DNA from: Apis mellifera
Lineage: Eukaryota; Arthropoda; Insecta; Hymenoptera; Apidae
Assembly (NCBI RefSeq): GCF_003254395.2
Contig: NC_037647.1
Coordinates: 345,001-409,000, forward strand
Length of the DNA: 64,000 bases
Direction: 5' to 3'
The notes beneath the pieces were generated by a model. The model was not told where the DNA came from. It made no database searches and worked only from the letters and a program-made list of their open reading frames with translations. A program made the translations under genes and the position numbers. Below, one piece after another: positions 52,042 through 63,274 of the stretch; position 1 is the stretch's first letter; each line of letters starts with the position of its first letter.

Positions 52042-52841
52042 TTATTTTCTCTTTCTTCTAACTTCATTTGGATTTTTTTGCATCCAATATTTAACAGGAT
52101 TTTTTGCTCTTATGCCCAACATAGCTGATTTTGAATATATATCACGCATAATAAATGGAGAATATTCAGCTATATTATCATCTTGTAAAGGATTATTTTT
52201 GGTACGTGCTAATCGTGTTGGTTTTTGATCTGGAATTGGTTGATCTTCACAAAGAATAGGATTATTTGCATGCTTGCCACCTTTTGGCATAGGTAATGAG
52301 AACTAAAAATATATAAAATATAAAATAAAATTTATAGAATATTATTATTAATATCAATACATATAAAAATTTATATATTAATTAACAAAAATAAGAAAAA
52401 ATTAATCATACTCTTTTTCCTTTTTTTGAAATTGGTTTTCGGAAATTAATATGAATTTTTTGTTTTCCTTCTTCATTCAATGTAATTGCAACTCTTTTTA
52501 ATGTTTTATTACCACAACTAGGACAAAAAATTTTCGTCATAATACTAGTAGTTTTATAACATGCATAACATCTAAGAATATATGTTTGCATTTGTTTAAT
52601 TATTTTTCCATCTAATGCAACTACATTTAATCCTATTTGTTTTAAAACATTTTGCATAGCAAAATCCATCGTTAAACAAGCAACAATTACAGATTTTTGT
52701 TCAAGAAAATCTGAATCAAGTTCTTTCTTTATATTATAAATATTTCCTGAAATAAAAAATATTTTTTTTCATTTATATAATTATTTTTTATATGAAATTA
52801 TTAAAAAACATTTTTAATAATATTACCAGGTGTAATCCAAC

Positions 52842-52878
<37 letters not shown>

Positions 52879-53933
52879 TTCATCATCAATTTTATTATTT
52901 TCATATTCATTATTCTTATTATTAATTTTATTATCATCATTTTTTTTTATTGGAATATTATCAGCATTATGTTTAATATTATTTTTATTTTGAACAACAA
53001 ATCTTTTAAATTCAGTTAATTTTGAAAATTTGATAGATAAATTTTCTATTTTGTCTTGATCTATATCAGAATATGCTGTTTTACAATCAATATCAATAGA
53101 AGATTCACTATAATTTGATTCAATTTCATTTTCTTTTTTTTTTTCATGATTAATATTCTTTATATTATTGGTTTCTATTTTTTCTTCATTATTTTCTTCA
53201 TTAAAAGATTTCTAAATATTAAAAAAATTAATTTAATTTAATTATTATTATTATATTATTTAATAAATTTATCAATAAATTATATCAATGGAAATATTTA
53301 CTTTTATTTTTAATTTTTTTTCTGGGATATAAAAACCAGCTAAAGATGTATGAAAATCCACAGCTTTTTCAATATTAGAGTCTATAGTTTGTGGAATTAT
53401 TGGCTCCGTTCTTAAATGATTAATTCCTACTTTTTCTTTTTCTAACTGATATGTTAATGCAATTATTTTTATATCAGTTGCTGATAAACTAATATAATCA
53501 CCAGTTTTTTTAGCAAATTCTGTAACTATAAATATAAAAAATATAAATAAATATATTATATTTATATATATCAAAATGTTATTTAAATAAAATTATATTT
53601 ACCAAATTTAATGTTTTCAGAATATGCATTTTTTATTTTTAAATCATATGGTAAGACAACTAATCTTCTTAATTGTCTTTTATTTATAACCTCATTCACT
53701 ACATCTTGTTCCGTTATTATGTTAACACCAATATTCTAAAATTGATATTTATTATTAGAATTATTAGATATATTATATAGTATTATAAAATTATACAAAA
53801 TTAATATTATATAATATAAGTAATAAATCATATTGATTTTATATTTTAAGAAATATTTCACCTGTAAAGATGCATTTCGGATGAAGGCACTTGTATCAAC
53901 AATCAAATATTGTATTTTTTGAGATTCATTCAT
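52042..53933 (-). CDS. NOB1: NOB1 endonuclease (PIN domain, 20S pre-rRNA processing), 6 exons
   Basis: NOB1 makes the final cut that produces mature 18S rRNA in the 40S precursor. Exons are 53862-53933, 53603-53735, 53302-53525, 52827-53211, 52412-52746 and 52042-52302, giving 469 residues (human 412). The PIN domain starts with YLIVDTSAFIRNA, including the metal-binding Asp, and continues through TKKTGDY-like AKKTGDYISLSATDIKIIALT. A long charged linker is rich in Asn, Lys and Glu and contains an Asp tract encoded by twelve GAT codons (52843-52878). The zinc ribbon is CYACYKTT and CPSCGNKTL (CxxC pairs). The tail has KGGKHANNPILCEDQ and ends in a basic RRKRK. The linker makes the protein longer than usual. 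It is divergent from FADD across 592 bases. Confidence 0.95.
52843..52878. repeat. (ATC)12 coding trinucleotide repeat in NOB1
   Basis: Twelve ATC units on the plus strand read as twelve Asp codons (GAT) in NOB1. The pure repeat is likely to vary in length between individuals. Confidence 0.9.
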
Positions 53934-54525
53934 ATTTAATAATTTTTATAATATATATTATAAATATATATTCACGTGTTTTGAAAATTTAATAATTATT
54001 AAGATTAATGAACGTTTTTATGAATATCGTATATATTGTATATATTCTATGACTATTATAACTTATATATAACTTAGTTATAAATTTAGTTATATACTTA
54101 TTATACTAAGATTTTTATATGAAAACTACCTTAAAGGTTACATAAAAACTGCTAAAACTCTTTAATTTTTAATATATTTAATATAATAATAAATCCAACC
54201 TCTATTAATATATTTTTAAATATTTATATTTTAAAGTAGAAAAAAATAATAAATATTTAATCTATAAGTTTTATGTGAAATTTTAAAATAATTTATCAAC
54301 TTTAAAATAAATAAAGTTTAAATTTGTATATATTATTTAACATGTTTAAATTTAAAACTTTTTAAAAATTTGAAATGAAAGTTTTTTATTAGAAAAAATT
54401 TATTAAAAAATTTTTTAAGTACAAAACATATTTTTTATTATTATTTTACAAATAATTACTTGATATTTTTAAAATATATTTGAAAAACATACTTATTAAT
54501 AAAGGGAATTTCCCTAATTAGCAAT
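53934..54525. other. Divergent promoter region between NOB1 and FADD
   Basis: AT-rich. The one striking element is the kB-like site at 54504-54514, next to FADD. No coding sequence is visible. Confidence 0.6.
54504..54514 (+). promoter_or_regulatory. Ideal NF-kB/Relish-type site before FADD
   Basis: GGGAATTTCCC is a palindromic kB motif matching GGGRNNYYCC. It ends 11 bases before the FADD ATG, so it lies at the core promoter or in the 5' untranslated region. Occupancy by Relish or Dorsal is an inference. Confidence 0.55.
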
Positions 54526-55514
54526 ATGAAATTAGAAATAAAATATATATGTTTACAAAACGAATTCTTATCAATTGCTCAATATTATATTAACAAAAAC
54601 ATATTAAATATACTTAAAAAATATTATGCAGAATATATAAATTCAAATCGTAAATTAAGTCAAATAAATGATTTAAAAACATTATTGAAAGTATTAGAAA
54701 AGCGTGATTGTCTTAATTATTATAATATAGAACCACTTATATATATTTCAAATAACTTTTTAAATGATTTTCAAATACAACGTAAAGTGAGAGATTATAA
54801 AATTTATGTTCAAAGCATACAATATTTATCCTTTAATATGTATGAAGAATCAAAAGGTAAATTCTATCGTTTTTATTTTCATATTATGGAGTTATTTTAA
54901 TAATACTTTTAATTATAATATTAATATATTTACATAATTTTTAACAGGAAATAAAGATGACAATAAATCCAAATTATCAAATACAAGTAAAAGTAGTACA
55001 TCACAAATAAAAGTTTCTAATAAATTTGAAAATCAATCATCATTAGAATACAAAAATGTCAAAAGCAATCTTTTTACACAAGAAATGGAGTTACAACAAA
55101 CATGTAAGAATAAATTTATTCTTTTTAATATATAATATAAACTATGAAATTAATATAAAAAAACCTTATTTTTTAAGTATTATCACATTTAAGTAAAAGA
55201 ATTGGTCGTTCTTGGAGAGATACTGTGAGATATTTAAATATACCTGAATATCAAATTGATGCAATTCAGAACAAACATCCTTTTGATTTGAAGGAACAAA
55301 GTTATGAAGTAAGAAAATACAATTAAAATGGATTTATTTCAAATATAATTCTTTACATATAAGTAACATAAATAATTTGTAGGCTTTGAAATTATACATA
55401 ACCCAACATAGTGACAATAATTGGAAAATAAATTTAATACATGCTTTAGAAAAAGCAAGACGCAAGGATCTTAAGGAACTTTCTGAGAAATTAATATTAG
55501 AATCAAATAGTTAA
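54526..55514 (+). CDS. Fadd: FADD (death-effector plus death domain adaptor), 4 exons
   Basis: The adaptor that links IMD to the caspase Dredd in the insect immune deficiency pathway. Exons are 54526-54856, 54948-55103, 55178-55308 and 55383-55514, giving 249 residues. The first 75 residues look like a death-effector-type helical bundle (LLKVLEKRDCLNYYNIEPLI). A Ser/Lys/Asn-rich linker follows (exon 2). The C-terminus is a death domain: LLSHLSKRIGRSWRDTVRYL, then EYQIDAIQ, then ALEKARRKDLKELSEKL. The ATG used is the first in frame after an upstream TGA at 54481. A kB-like site lies just before it. The N-terminal domain is divergent, so the name depends mainly on the death domain and architecture. 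Confidence 0.87.
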
Positions 55515-56149
55515 TAATTTAAAGGAAATAAAAAATAAAAAATAATAAAAAATAAATATCAATTTTTTCAATATATTTATAAGAAAAACTTAAATATAAT
55601 CATTTTCCAAATAATTATGAAAACATTAAATATTATTATGCTATCTTAAAGTGAGATAGGTTGCTGTATTTTGTTATTGATTGAAATGATTTAAAACTGA
55701 TAAACCTAATTTATAGATTTTTTAAAAAAACATTATTTAACAGTCTTCGTGATTTATACGAAATGAAAACAATATATATAAAAAAAATTGCTTGACTAAA
55801 TATCATAATAGAAATTGCAATTGATATTTTAGCTATATTTTAGAAAATACAGCAGCCTAATATATACTTTATAATCTATTTTTAAATTATGTATGATATT
55901 GATATAAATTTTTATATCTATTGTATACATCTGTACTTGTATACACTTGTTACTTATTGTTGAATAATTTTTATTAAAAAAATATTTAATTTTAATAAAA
56001 ATATGTAGGTTTTAATTATTTGTTATTGAATTTTTGTTTCATTTATTTTGTTTAGTAATCTAAATTTTGCATGATATCCATATTAATAATGTATGCATAA
56101 TGTTATTTGAAAAATTTTTAATGAATAGTGATAATAACATTAATAAGAT
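55515..56149. other. Convergent 3' region between FADD and eIF4E
   Basis: Both genes end here. The AT-rich sequence holds their 3' untranslated regions, and no gene is visible. Confidence 0.6.
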
Positions 56150-57391
56150 TTAAACAACATAAGCATTTTTTGTTTGACTTCCTACTTTGACCATAACATC
56201 TTTATGTATTTGATAGCCTATAGTAACTTTGGATGCAATTTTTAATCTTTCTCTTAATTTACGTCTGTAAAAAAAAAATAATGAAGTAATTAAATTTTTC
56301 ATCAATCATTTATTCAAATATGTATTATATATATATTAATTATATTTTAATTATTATATTTACCCAATTTCCATAACACTATCTTCACTATTAGCATTTG
56401 CAGTCCATACACCAATTTTATCTCCTTTTTGCCTTACATTTACAACAGCCCCACAAATATCATCTGAATATCCATTAAATGCTTCACCAATCATACATAA
56501 AAGAGTTTCTAACCAAAAGTGATCTAAATCTGTATTTCTTTGCTTTTTATCTAAATTTATAAGCCATCTTCCACCACATTTATTGGCATTATCTTCCCAC
56601 ATAGGTCGGATTCCTTGTTTGAACATGCTATAGTCACAACCTTGTTTTAATTCTGATGCTGCCTTTATATGATTATATAAACTGTTATTAAAATATAAAT
56701 ATTATTAGTAAAAAGAATATAACAATAATAAAATTAAAAAATTATTAAATTTTAAAATAAAATTAAATTTACCTCCAGAAATCTTCAGCTGTATCAAAAC
56801 TTGTAACTTTTCTTTGACTTTCTTCCCATGTTTTATTTCTATCTGGTTCATAATACCAAAGAGTCCATGTATGTTGAAGTGGATGTTTGATTAAAACTTC
56901 TGGGGGGAATTCATCGAAGTTTACTACTTCTTGCTCCTTTCTTTCAACTTCCTACACATGATTATATTCATAATTTCAAAGTTAGCTTTTTTAACCTCAA
57001 TGATTTATTTATGAATGTTTTACTTTCTATTGTTTTCTATCGATTTCGTTTATTTTATATAAATAAAGTATAAACAACTAAATTTTATATATTAGTGAAT
57101 CAAATTAATTAAAATAATATTACAGATTATTTTAATATTAGTAATATAATATGTCTTTTTTTAAGCTCGTTAGACAGTTTTCACCATGCTTGGGAACAGA
57201 TGGGAGGGGTAAAGAGCATTGAAGTGATCACGTTGTTTAAAAAAAAAAAATATTTATATTTTTTTCCGATATTCAATCAAATCGTAAATGGACTTGGAAA
57301 ATATATATCATGATATTTTTACAATATATGTAATATAATAAAAAATATTAGAAAAAAATACCTCAATTTCTTCTGTATTACTCGTAGCCAT
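56150..57391 (-). CDS. eIF4E: Translation initiation factor eIF4E, 4 exons
   Basis: The mRNA 5' cap-binding subunit of eIF4F. Exons are 57362-57391, 56773-56951, 56364-56681 and 56150-56264, giving 213 residues, close to the usual 210-220. Seen in order: HPLQHTWTLWYYEPDRNKTW, FKQGIRPMWEDNANKCGGRW, FWLETLLCMIGEAF, CGAVVNVRQKGDKIGVWTAN and the C-terminal KNAYVV. The tryptophans that stack on the cap (in MWED) and form the 4E-BP/eIF4G groove (FWLETLL) are present. Exon 1 encodes only ten residues (MATSNTEEIE), a common arrangement for alternative N-termini. Intron 1 holds a locally GC-rich block (57165-57245) that might be another first exon or promoter. Confidence 0.97.
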
Positions 57392-57935
57392 GTCACACAA
57401 ACTATACGCACAATATGCTCGTTCAGTGAACTAACAGTAAGGGCATCTGTCGGCAAAATTTTTACACAAAATTTCTTTTTCCAAAGACAGAAATGTGAAA
57501 TTGCATCGGCGCACCGGGAAATTACCGCAATAAAATTTAAGCAAAGTAATTAGGAAAGAATAAAACAATCATTAGTTTTACTATATTATTATGTCATTAT
57601 AAAAAAAGAAAGGAAGAAAAAAAACAATTGCGATACACTGTTTTATATCTAATCTTTTTTTATTCTTTTTTCGTTTTAGCAAAACCAATATTATTTTATT
57701 ATAATAATTTTTTTAACGAAATGTATTATTTTAAATAATATAATGATAATTGGTTTTGTTTTATTTTCTCCTTTTTTTATTTACTGCAATTATTTCTTTT
57801 TCTGATATTTTCTCGTATTAATATATATTTAAAATATAATTGAAATTGTAAAAATTTTAATAGATTTATAATTTATTTATATATTTTTATAATAATGATT
57901 TTATAATATATTTATTATATTATGATTTTATTTAA

Positions 57936-57978
<43 letters not shown>

Positions 57979-58411
57979 GTATATATTTATTATCATTATA
58001 TATATATATATATTTATATTATACATATAATGATATTTTATTTTTCGTTTTAAAATATAAAATAATCAATTCATAAATTATATTTAAAAAGTACAAAAAT
58101 TATATAATATAAAATAAATTAATAATAAATTAATATAAATTAAAATTTTAATAATTTTTTAAAATTTTAAAAAAATAATACATATTTAGTGAAAATAAAA
58201 ATTATTTATGTAATTATTATAGTAAATAATATCAAATATATTTTTTAGTCAATATAAAAAATTAAAATAAGGGTTGGTATTCCTGTGATATATTTTAACA
58301 ATCAGTAGTTTGATATTGGTGGTTTTCGCTGATTCGTATAATGTTGTATTTATATTATAATTTAGAGAACATAATTTTTGTCTAAAGATTATCGATAATT
58401 TTATCTCCATT
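57392..58411. other. Divergent promoter region between eIF4E and RRM-protein gene
   Basis: The 130 bases next to eIF4E are comparatively GC-rich (GGCGCACCGGGAAATTACCG near 57509-57528), as expected for a housekeeping promoter. The middle is AT-rich with a TA microsatellite (57940-57975). The right end (58265-58345) is again of mixed composition. No coding exon was recognised. Confidence 0.55.
57940..57975. repeat. (TA)n microsatellite
   Basis: A TA dinucleotide run between eIF4E and the RRM-protein gene. Confidence 0.85.
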
Positions 58412-60970
58412 ATGAAACGTTCGGTAAAAATTTATTTTTCTATTCCCTATATAAGTTAATGATATATGATAATTTATATTTATTTCATTTATGATATTTT
58501 TAGAAAAGGTTAGTTTGACAGCGCGCGATTGTATAAAATATTTTTGTATATTTAATAAATCAATCGAATATTGATAACATTAAATTAATAATATTAAGTT
58601 ATAAATTTTTTTATGGTAATAAAATTTTTATACATCTTGTTACTTTTAATTCATAATTGTTTATTTTTCAGATAACTGAAGAAAATAGGGAAACAAAGCG
58701 ATCTTTTGCTAAACAAGAATGTATTAATTTTGGATATGAAGGTTCCTATCCTTCTTATACTTCTTCTTCATCTCCTTCAACTGTCACACAACCTTTACCA
58801 GGACAACCACCATTACCTCCTATGCCTCCTCCTTCTAATAGTGTTCCACCACCTCCTCATGTATTTGGACCAGTGCCTTCTCAAGTTACATCAATACAAG
58901 CATGGACACCTCCTACACCATGGCAATGGATAACACCTCAAACATCTCCTTTACCTCCTCCACCTCCACGTGATATGACTACAAATTCATTTCAAAGAGA
59001 AATGCCTCTTAGAGGTAATTACATACGGCGAGAAAGATTTACACACACTAAAAGTAATATATATATTCAAAGAAATAACTTTCATCGTAAAAACAGAAGA
59101 CTTGCAAGATTTGGACATACTCAAACACAATTTGATCAAGCAACATATTTTGGTGCAACATTGAGTAATAGTCTTGGTTTGGAATGGCAGAGAAATAATT
59201 ATACTACATCTACAGGTGATACAATTATGAATCATATGCCTGTTCCTCTTCCTAATCATCCTTTACCTCCTATACCTCCAGGGATTTTAACAAATAGACA
59301 TGGAAAAGAAACTTCAGATCAAGAAATTAAAATCATTCCAGTAAGATATAATAAAAGCTAGATAAATATATTTATTTTATTTTATTATTGATTATTTATT
59401 TTAGGAAGAAGTTGTAGGTAAAAAGCTTAAACAAAGAAAACCGATGTCTCAAAGTTATCCTAGTCGACCATGGAATAGAGAAGATGCAGAAAGAGCTTTA
59501 AAAATTGAAAATGAGTATAATAAAACAGTTAAAGCTCAAAGTTTAATAATTAAATTTCCAGATCCTGATCTAAATAAGGATATTGTTAGAGAATTTCATC
59601 CTGGTATTCAAAATATTCATTTTCAAAGTCCTAGTGGTCCTAGATATTGTTTTATACAAATGGCAGAAAGTGTTGATATTGATGAAGCTATAAAGGAATT
59701 AGAAAAAATACCTTTTGGAATAGGTCATTTAACAGTTGAAAGAAAATCTTTAAGAGATGAAGATAATCCAATGCCTGAGGAAATAGATCCTTATACATTA
59801 TATATAGGAAATTTACCAGAATCTGTTAATGTTAATGAAGTAAAGAATAAGTTTCCAACAGCTGCTCGAGTAGATGTAGGATATGCACAGAAAATGAGAA
59901 ATACTCGGTGAAATATTTATTTTAAAATAAGTATATATTATTTTTATACATTTTCATTCAATAATTCATTTATTTTATTTTATAGATATGCTTTTATAAG
60001 ATATAATAGTGTAGATGAATCTATATCTGCTTATAAACAAGCACATGATTTAATGTGGGATACTAGAAGTATTATTGTAAGATTTAGAAGACAACGTGGC
60101 AATACTTGTCTTCCTGGAGAACCAAAACCTAATGTTAAAAAAACTAAAGAAGAACCAAATAGCAATTCTCAAATAAAAAAGTGTCAAAAAGTTAATTATA
60201 TTGAAAAGAGTGTGACAAAATTAGAAACTGAAGAAAATAAAGTACAAGATAATTGTAATAAAATGCAAAATAAAACATCACAGATTCAAGAACAGAATAC
60301 AAATTTGCAATCATCTTCTTCTTCTTCAACACCAACTTCAATCACATCATCTAAATCAGGACAACAGCAGCAACCATGGGTACAAGTATATTGCATAAAT
60401 ATTGAATATTAAAAAAAACGTGGATATCAAACAAAAAAAAAAAAATAAATAAAAACAAAAATGATTTTTTTTTTAGACTGGTCAATCACCTCAAATACCT
60501 TCTGCATCTGAAGCTCCTCCGCCTTGTTCAACTGAGAGAGAACCAGTTACAGAAACGATAATGCTTACAGAAATTAAAGAAGAGCCAGAAGATTATGAAG
60601 AAATGGAAATGTCATGTAATATTGATGACATAGATGATGATGTAGATGATGATGATGACGATGATGATGAAGAAATAGAAGAAGACGATTCGGATGATAA
60701 TGATGAAGATAATGAAGACGATTATGAAGAAGATGATGAAGAAGAAATAGATGAAACTGGAAATAATAAGCAAGAAGAAATAGCAGAAGATAATGAACCA
60801 TCAGATGTACGTAAAATATATTTAGTCACATTAATTGAAATTAAATATATTTATAATATAATTATGGTATATATATTAAAAATAAAATTCATTTTTTATT
60901 ATTTTTGTTTCAGCATCTTGATCACATGTTTAATCAATTAGAGAATATGGTTGGTAATATCAGTTTTTAA
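58412..60970 (+). CDS. Two-RRM RNA-binding protein with Pro-rich N-terminus and acidic C-terminus, 6 exons
   Basis: I do not recognise the orthologue with confidence. Exons are 58412-58423, 58672-59340, 59405-59907, 59986-60385, 60477-60806 and 60914-60970, giving 656 residues in phase. Residues about 30-130 are rich in proline (PPLPPMPPPSNSVPPPPH). Near 268-345 is a divergent RRM-like fold (SLIIKFPDPDL ... RYCFIQMAES). At about 356-432 is a canonical RRM with LYIGNL (RNP2) and RYAFIRYN (RNP1) split by intron 3. A Ser/Gln-rich linker and a long Asp/Glu tract follow. KEEP-type motifs (EIKEEPEDYEE) resemble SUMO acceptor sites. The mix suggests a nuclear RNA- or chromatin-associated protein. 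Painting-of-fourth-like proteins are one untested possibility. Exon 1 encodes only MKRS. Confidence 0.85.
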
Positions 60971-61859
60971 TATATTCATATAATTTGTAATATCAATTAT
61001 TGAATTTCCATATTAATCTTTAATTTAAAAAAATAATTAATCTTTGATTTAAAAAAAAAAAAAACAAGAAAAAATGTTATACACAATATGTAAATAATTC
61101 TAGTTTAAAAATGAATAATAAGTATAATGAGTGAAATTGCATTTATTTATAAAAATAATATTATTAGTTATGTACTAATTATGTACTTTTACATCAAATA
61201 TGTTTTATCTCATAAATTTTTACGCTTAAATATGGATATATCTCTATGTAAACAATTGTGAATATAATTAAATTTATTTTCTGTATTTTTAGTTAAAGCT
61301 ATTTTTTAAAAACATTTTTAATTTTTAAAAATTTGTTAATAAAAACAATATTCATTAAAATTTATTTTCTAATATAAGATTTTATATTTTTTTTTTTATT
61401 AATTTTTTCTTTTGTATGATTTAAATATTTTTATTCGAAAAAATACTATATAAAATGTTGAATAATGTTTTTTCTAATAATTTATATTATGATTCATATA
61501 TTTGCGATTCATATTTTAAAATAAAAATTTTGAAATATACTAATAATTATATATATTAAATAAATAATATATGAGATATGCTTATGTAAAATAACCAAAT
61601 TACAATTTGTATTAAAGAAAAAAAATTGTTTTACTATATTTGAATTATGTGAATTAATTCAATCAACTAAGATTTTGTTAGAAAATTATAGAATTTTTAA
61701 TTTGAATATATTTCCGGTACATATCAAATGCCATCTATTTCCTAATAGTTCGGCGGTAACAAAGCGCGGGTATCGTTACGGGTGTAGTAATTCTATTAAT
61801 TGTCATTATTGGTTATATTTATTAATTGTGTGAAGAAAAAATCCAAAAAATTAAGAAAA
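60971..61859. other. Intergenic region between RRM-protein gene and PCNA
   Basis: The left part is the 3' untranslated region of the upstream gene. The last 120 bases contain the PCNA promoter, with the only GC-rich patch at 61750-61782. Confidence 0.6.
61750..61782 (+). promoter_or_regulatory. GC-rich core of PCNA promoter, E2F-like element
   Basis: AAAGCGCGGG followed by TATCGTTACGGG lies about 80-110 bases before the PCNA ATG. CCCGCG on the other strand resembles half of an E2F site, and TATCG resembles half of a DRE. Fly PCNA is controlled by E2F and DREF. Neither site is a perfect consensus match here. Confidence 0.3.
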
Positions 61860-63274
61860 ATGTTCGAAGCGCGTTTGGTACAAAGTGCAATTTTGAAGAA
61901 AGTATTAGATGCAATAAAAGATCTTTTAACTGAAGCCACGTTCGAATGTTCCGATTCTGGTATTCAAGTACAAGCAATGGATAATGCTCATGTCTCCTTA
62001 GTTTCTCTTAATCTTAGAAGCGATGGTTTTGATAAATATAGATGCGATAGAAATTTGTCAATGGGCATGACTATTGCATGGTAAGATGATAATTTTAATA
62101 TAATATTTATCAAGGTTATGTCTTTTTTACAATGAGTAAATACTTTCAAATATACAACTATTATATTTGTATTTCTATTTCTTAATAAATTTTTATATAT
62201 AATAATAGAATGATACATTTATTATAAATAAAATAAACTATTTTTAGCATGTCCAAAATTCTACGATGTGCTGGTTCAGAAGATACAGTGACATTACGAG
62301 CAGTGGATAATCCAGAAAATATTACGTTTATATTTGAATCACCAAATAAAGAAAAACTTGCAGAATATGAAATGAAACTTATAAATATGGATCAAGAACA
62401 TCTTGGTATTCCTGTAAGATTCTATACATTATATATAGAATTTTTTTTTTTTTAATAATATAATGTAATGAAATATAATATATTATCATAGGAAACTTCA
62501 TATTCATGTGTTGTAAAAATGCCATCTCAAGAATTTTCACGTATTTGTAGAGATTTAAGTCAATTTGGAGAATCAATAACATTTTCATGCTCTAAAGAAG
62601 GTATAAAATTTAGTGCTTCTGGAGATTATGGACAAGGTATATCAATTTCTTTTGTTATAAAAAAAATAGTAGTATAAACATTTTAATTATACTTACGTTA
62701 GTTATATAATATTTATTATGTTTGGATAGCATCTTGTAGTCAACACTTTTCAAGCACAACTGTTATATAGTTACTGCTTGAAATAATATGCTAGAATGTG
62801 TTTGCTTGATTGACCTTCATTGCTGTGAAGAATATATCATATATATGTTTATATACATGTCTGTTTATATTTGTGTATTTAAAGGAAATATTTTTTTCTG
62901 TGCTAAAAATCATTAAAATACAAATGAATTATAAAAAGTATATATTGCAAAATGTAAAAATATATCTATACAATTAATTATAAATTATGATTGTATATTG
63001 TAAATTACTCTTTTTTTTAGCTACTGTTAAATTAGCACAAACAGCTGATGCAGATAATGAAGAAGAAGCAGTAATTGTCAATATGCAAGAACCAGTAAAA
63101 TTAACATTTTCATGTCGTTATCTTAATTGTTTTATAAAGGCTGGACCCTTATGTGCACAAGTACAATTATCAATGTCTAATGATGTGCCTCTTGTATGTG
63201 AATACAAAATTGGGGATATTGGACACATTAGATATTATCTGGCACCAAAAATTGATGATGATGAAGAAAATTAA
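61860..63274 (+). CDS. PCNA: Proliferating cell nuclear antigen (PCNA), 4 exons
   Basis: The trimeric sliding clamp for DNA polymerase delta and epsilon and a hub for repair factors. Exons are 61860-62080, 62248-62413, 62492-62636 and 63021-63274, giving exactly 261 residues, the invariant length in animals. Seen: MFEARLVQSAILKKVLDAIK at the N-terminus, YRCDRNLSMGM, MSKILRCAGSEDTVTLRA, the interdomain loop NMDQEHLGIP, YSCVVKMPSQEFSRICRDL, and the C-terminal YYLAPKIDDDEEN with the acidic end. The start is fixed by the conserved first residues. Intron 3 (62637-63020) is longer and more complex than the others and may host a small RNA. A GC-rich promoter patch lies just upstream. Confidence 0.98.

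Noticed and set aside
58502..58506. Five-base microexon AAAAG between AG and GTTAGT in the RRM gene
   Set aside because: Including it shifts the frame to an immediate stop, whereas skipping it joins exons 1 and 2 in phase.
58987..59259. Minus-strand frame inside the RRM-protein gene
   Set aside because: It is the antisense shadow of a coding exon.
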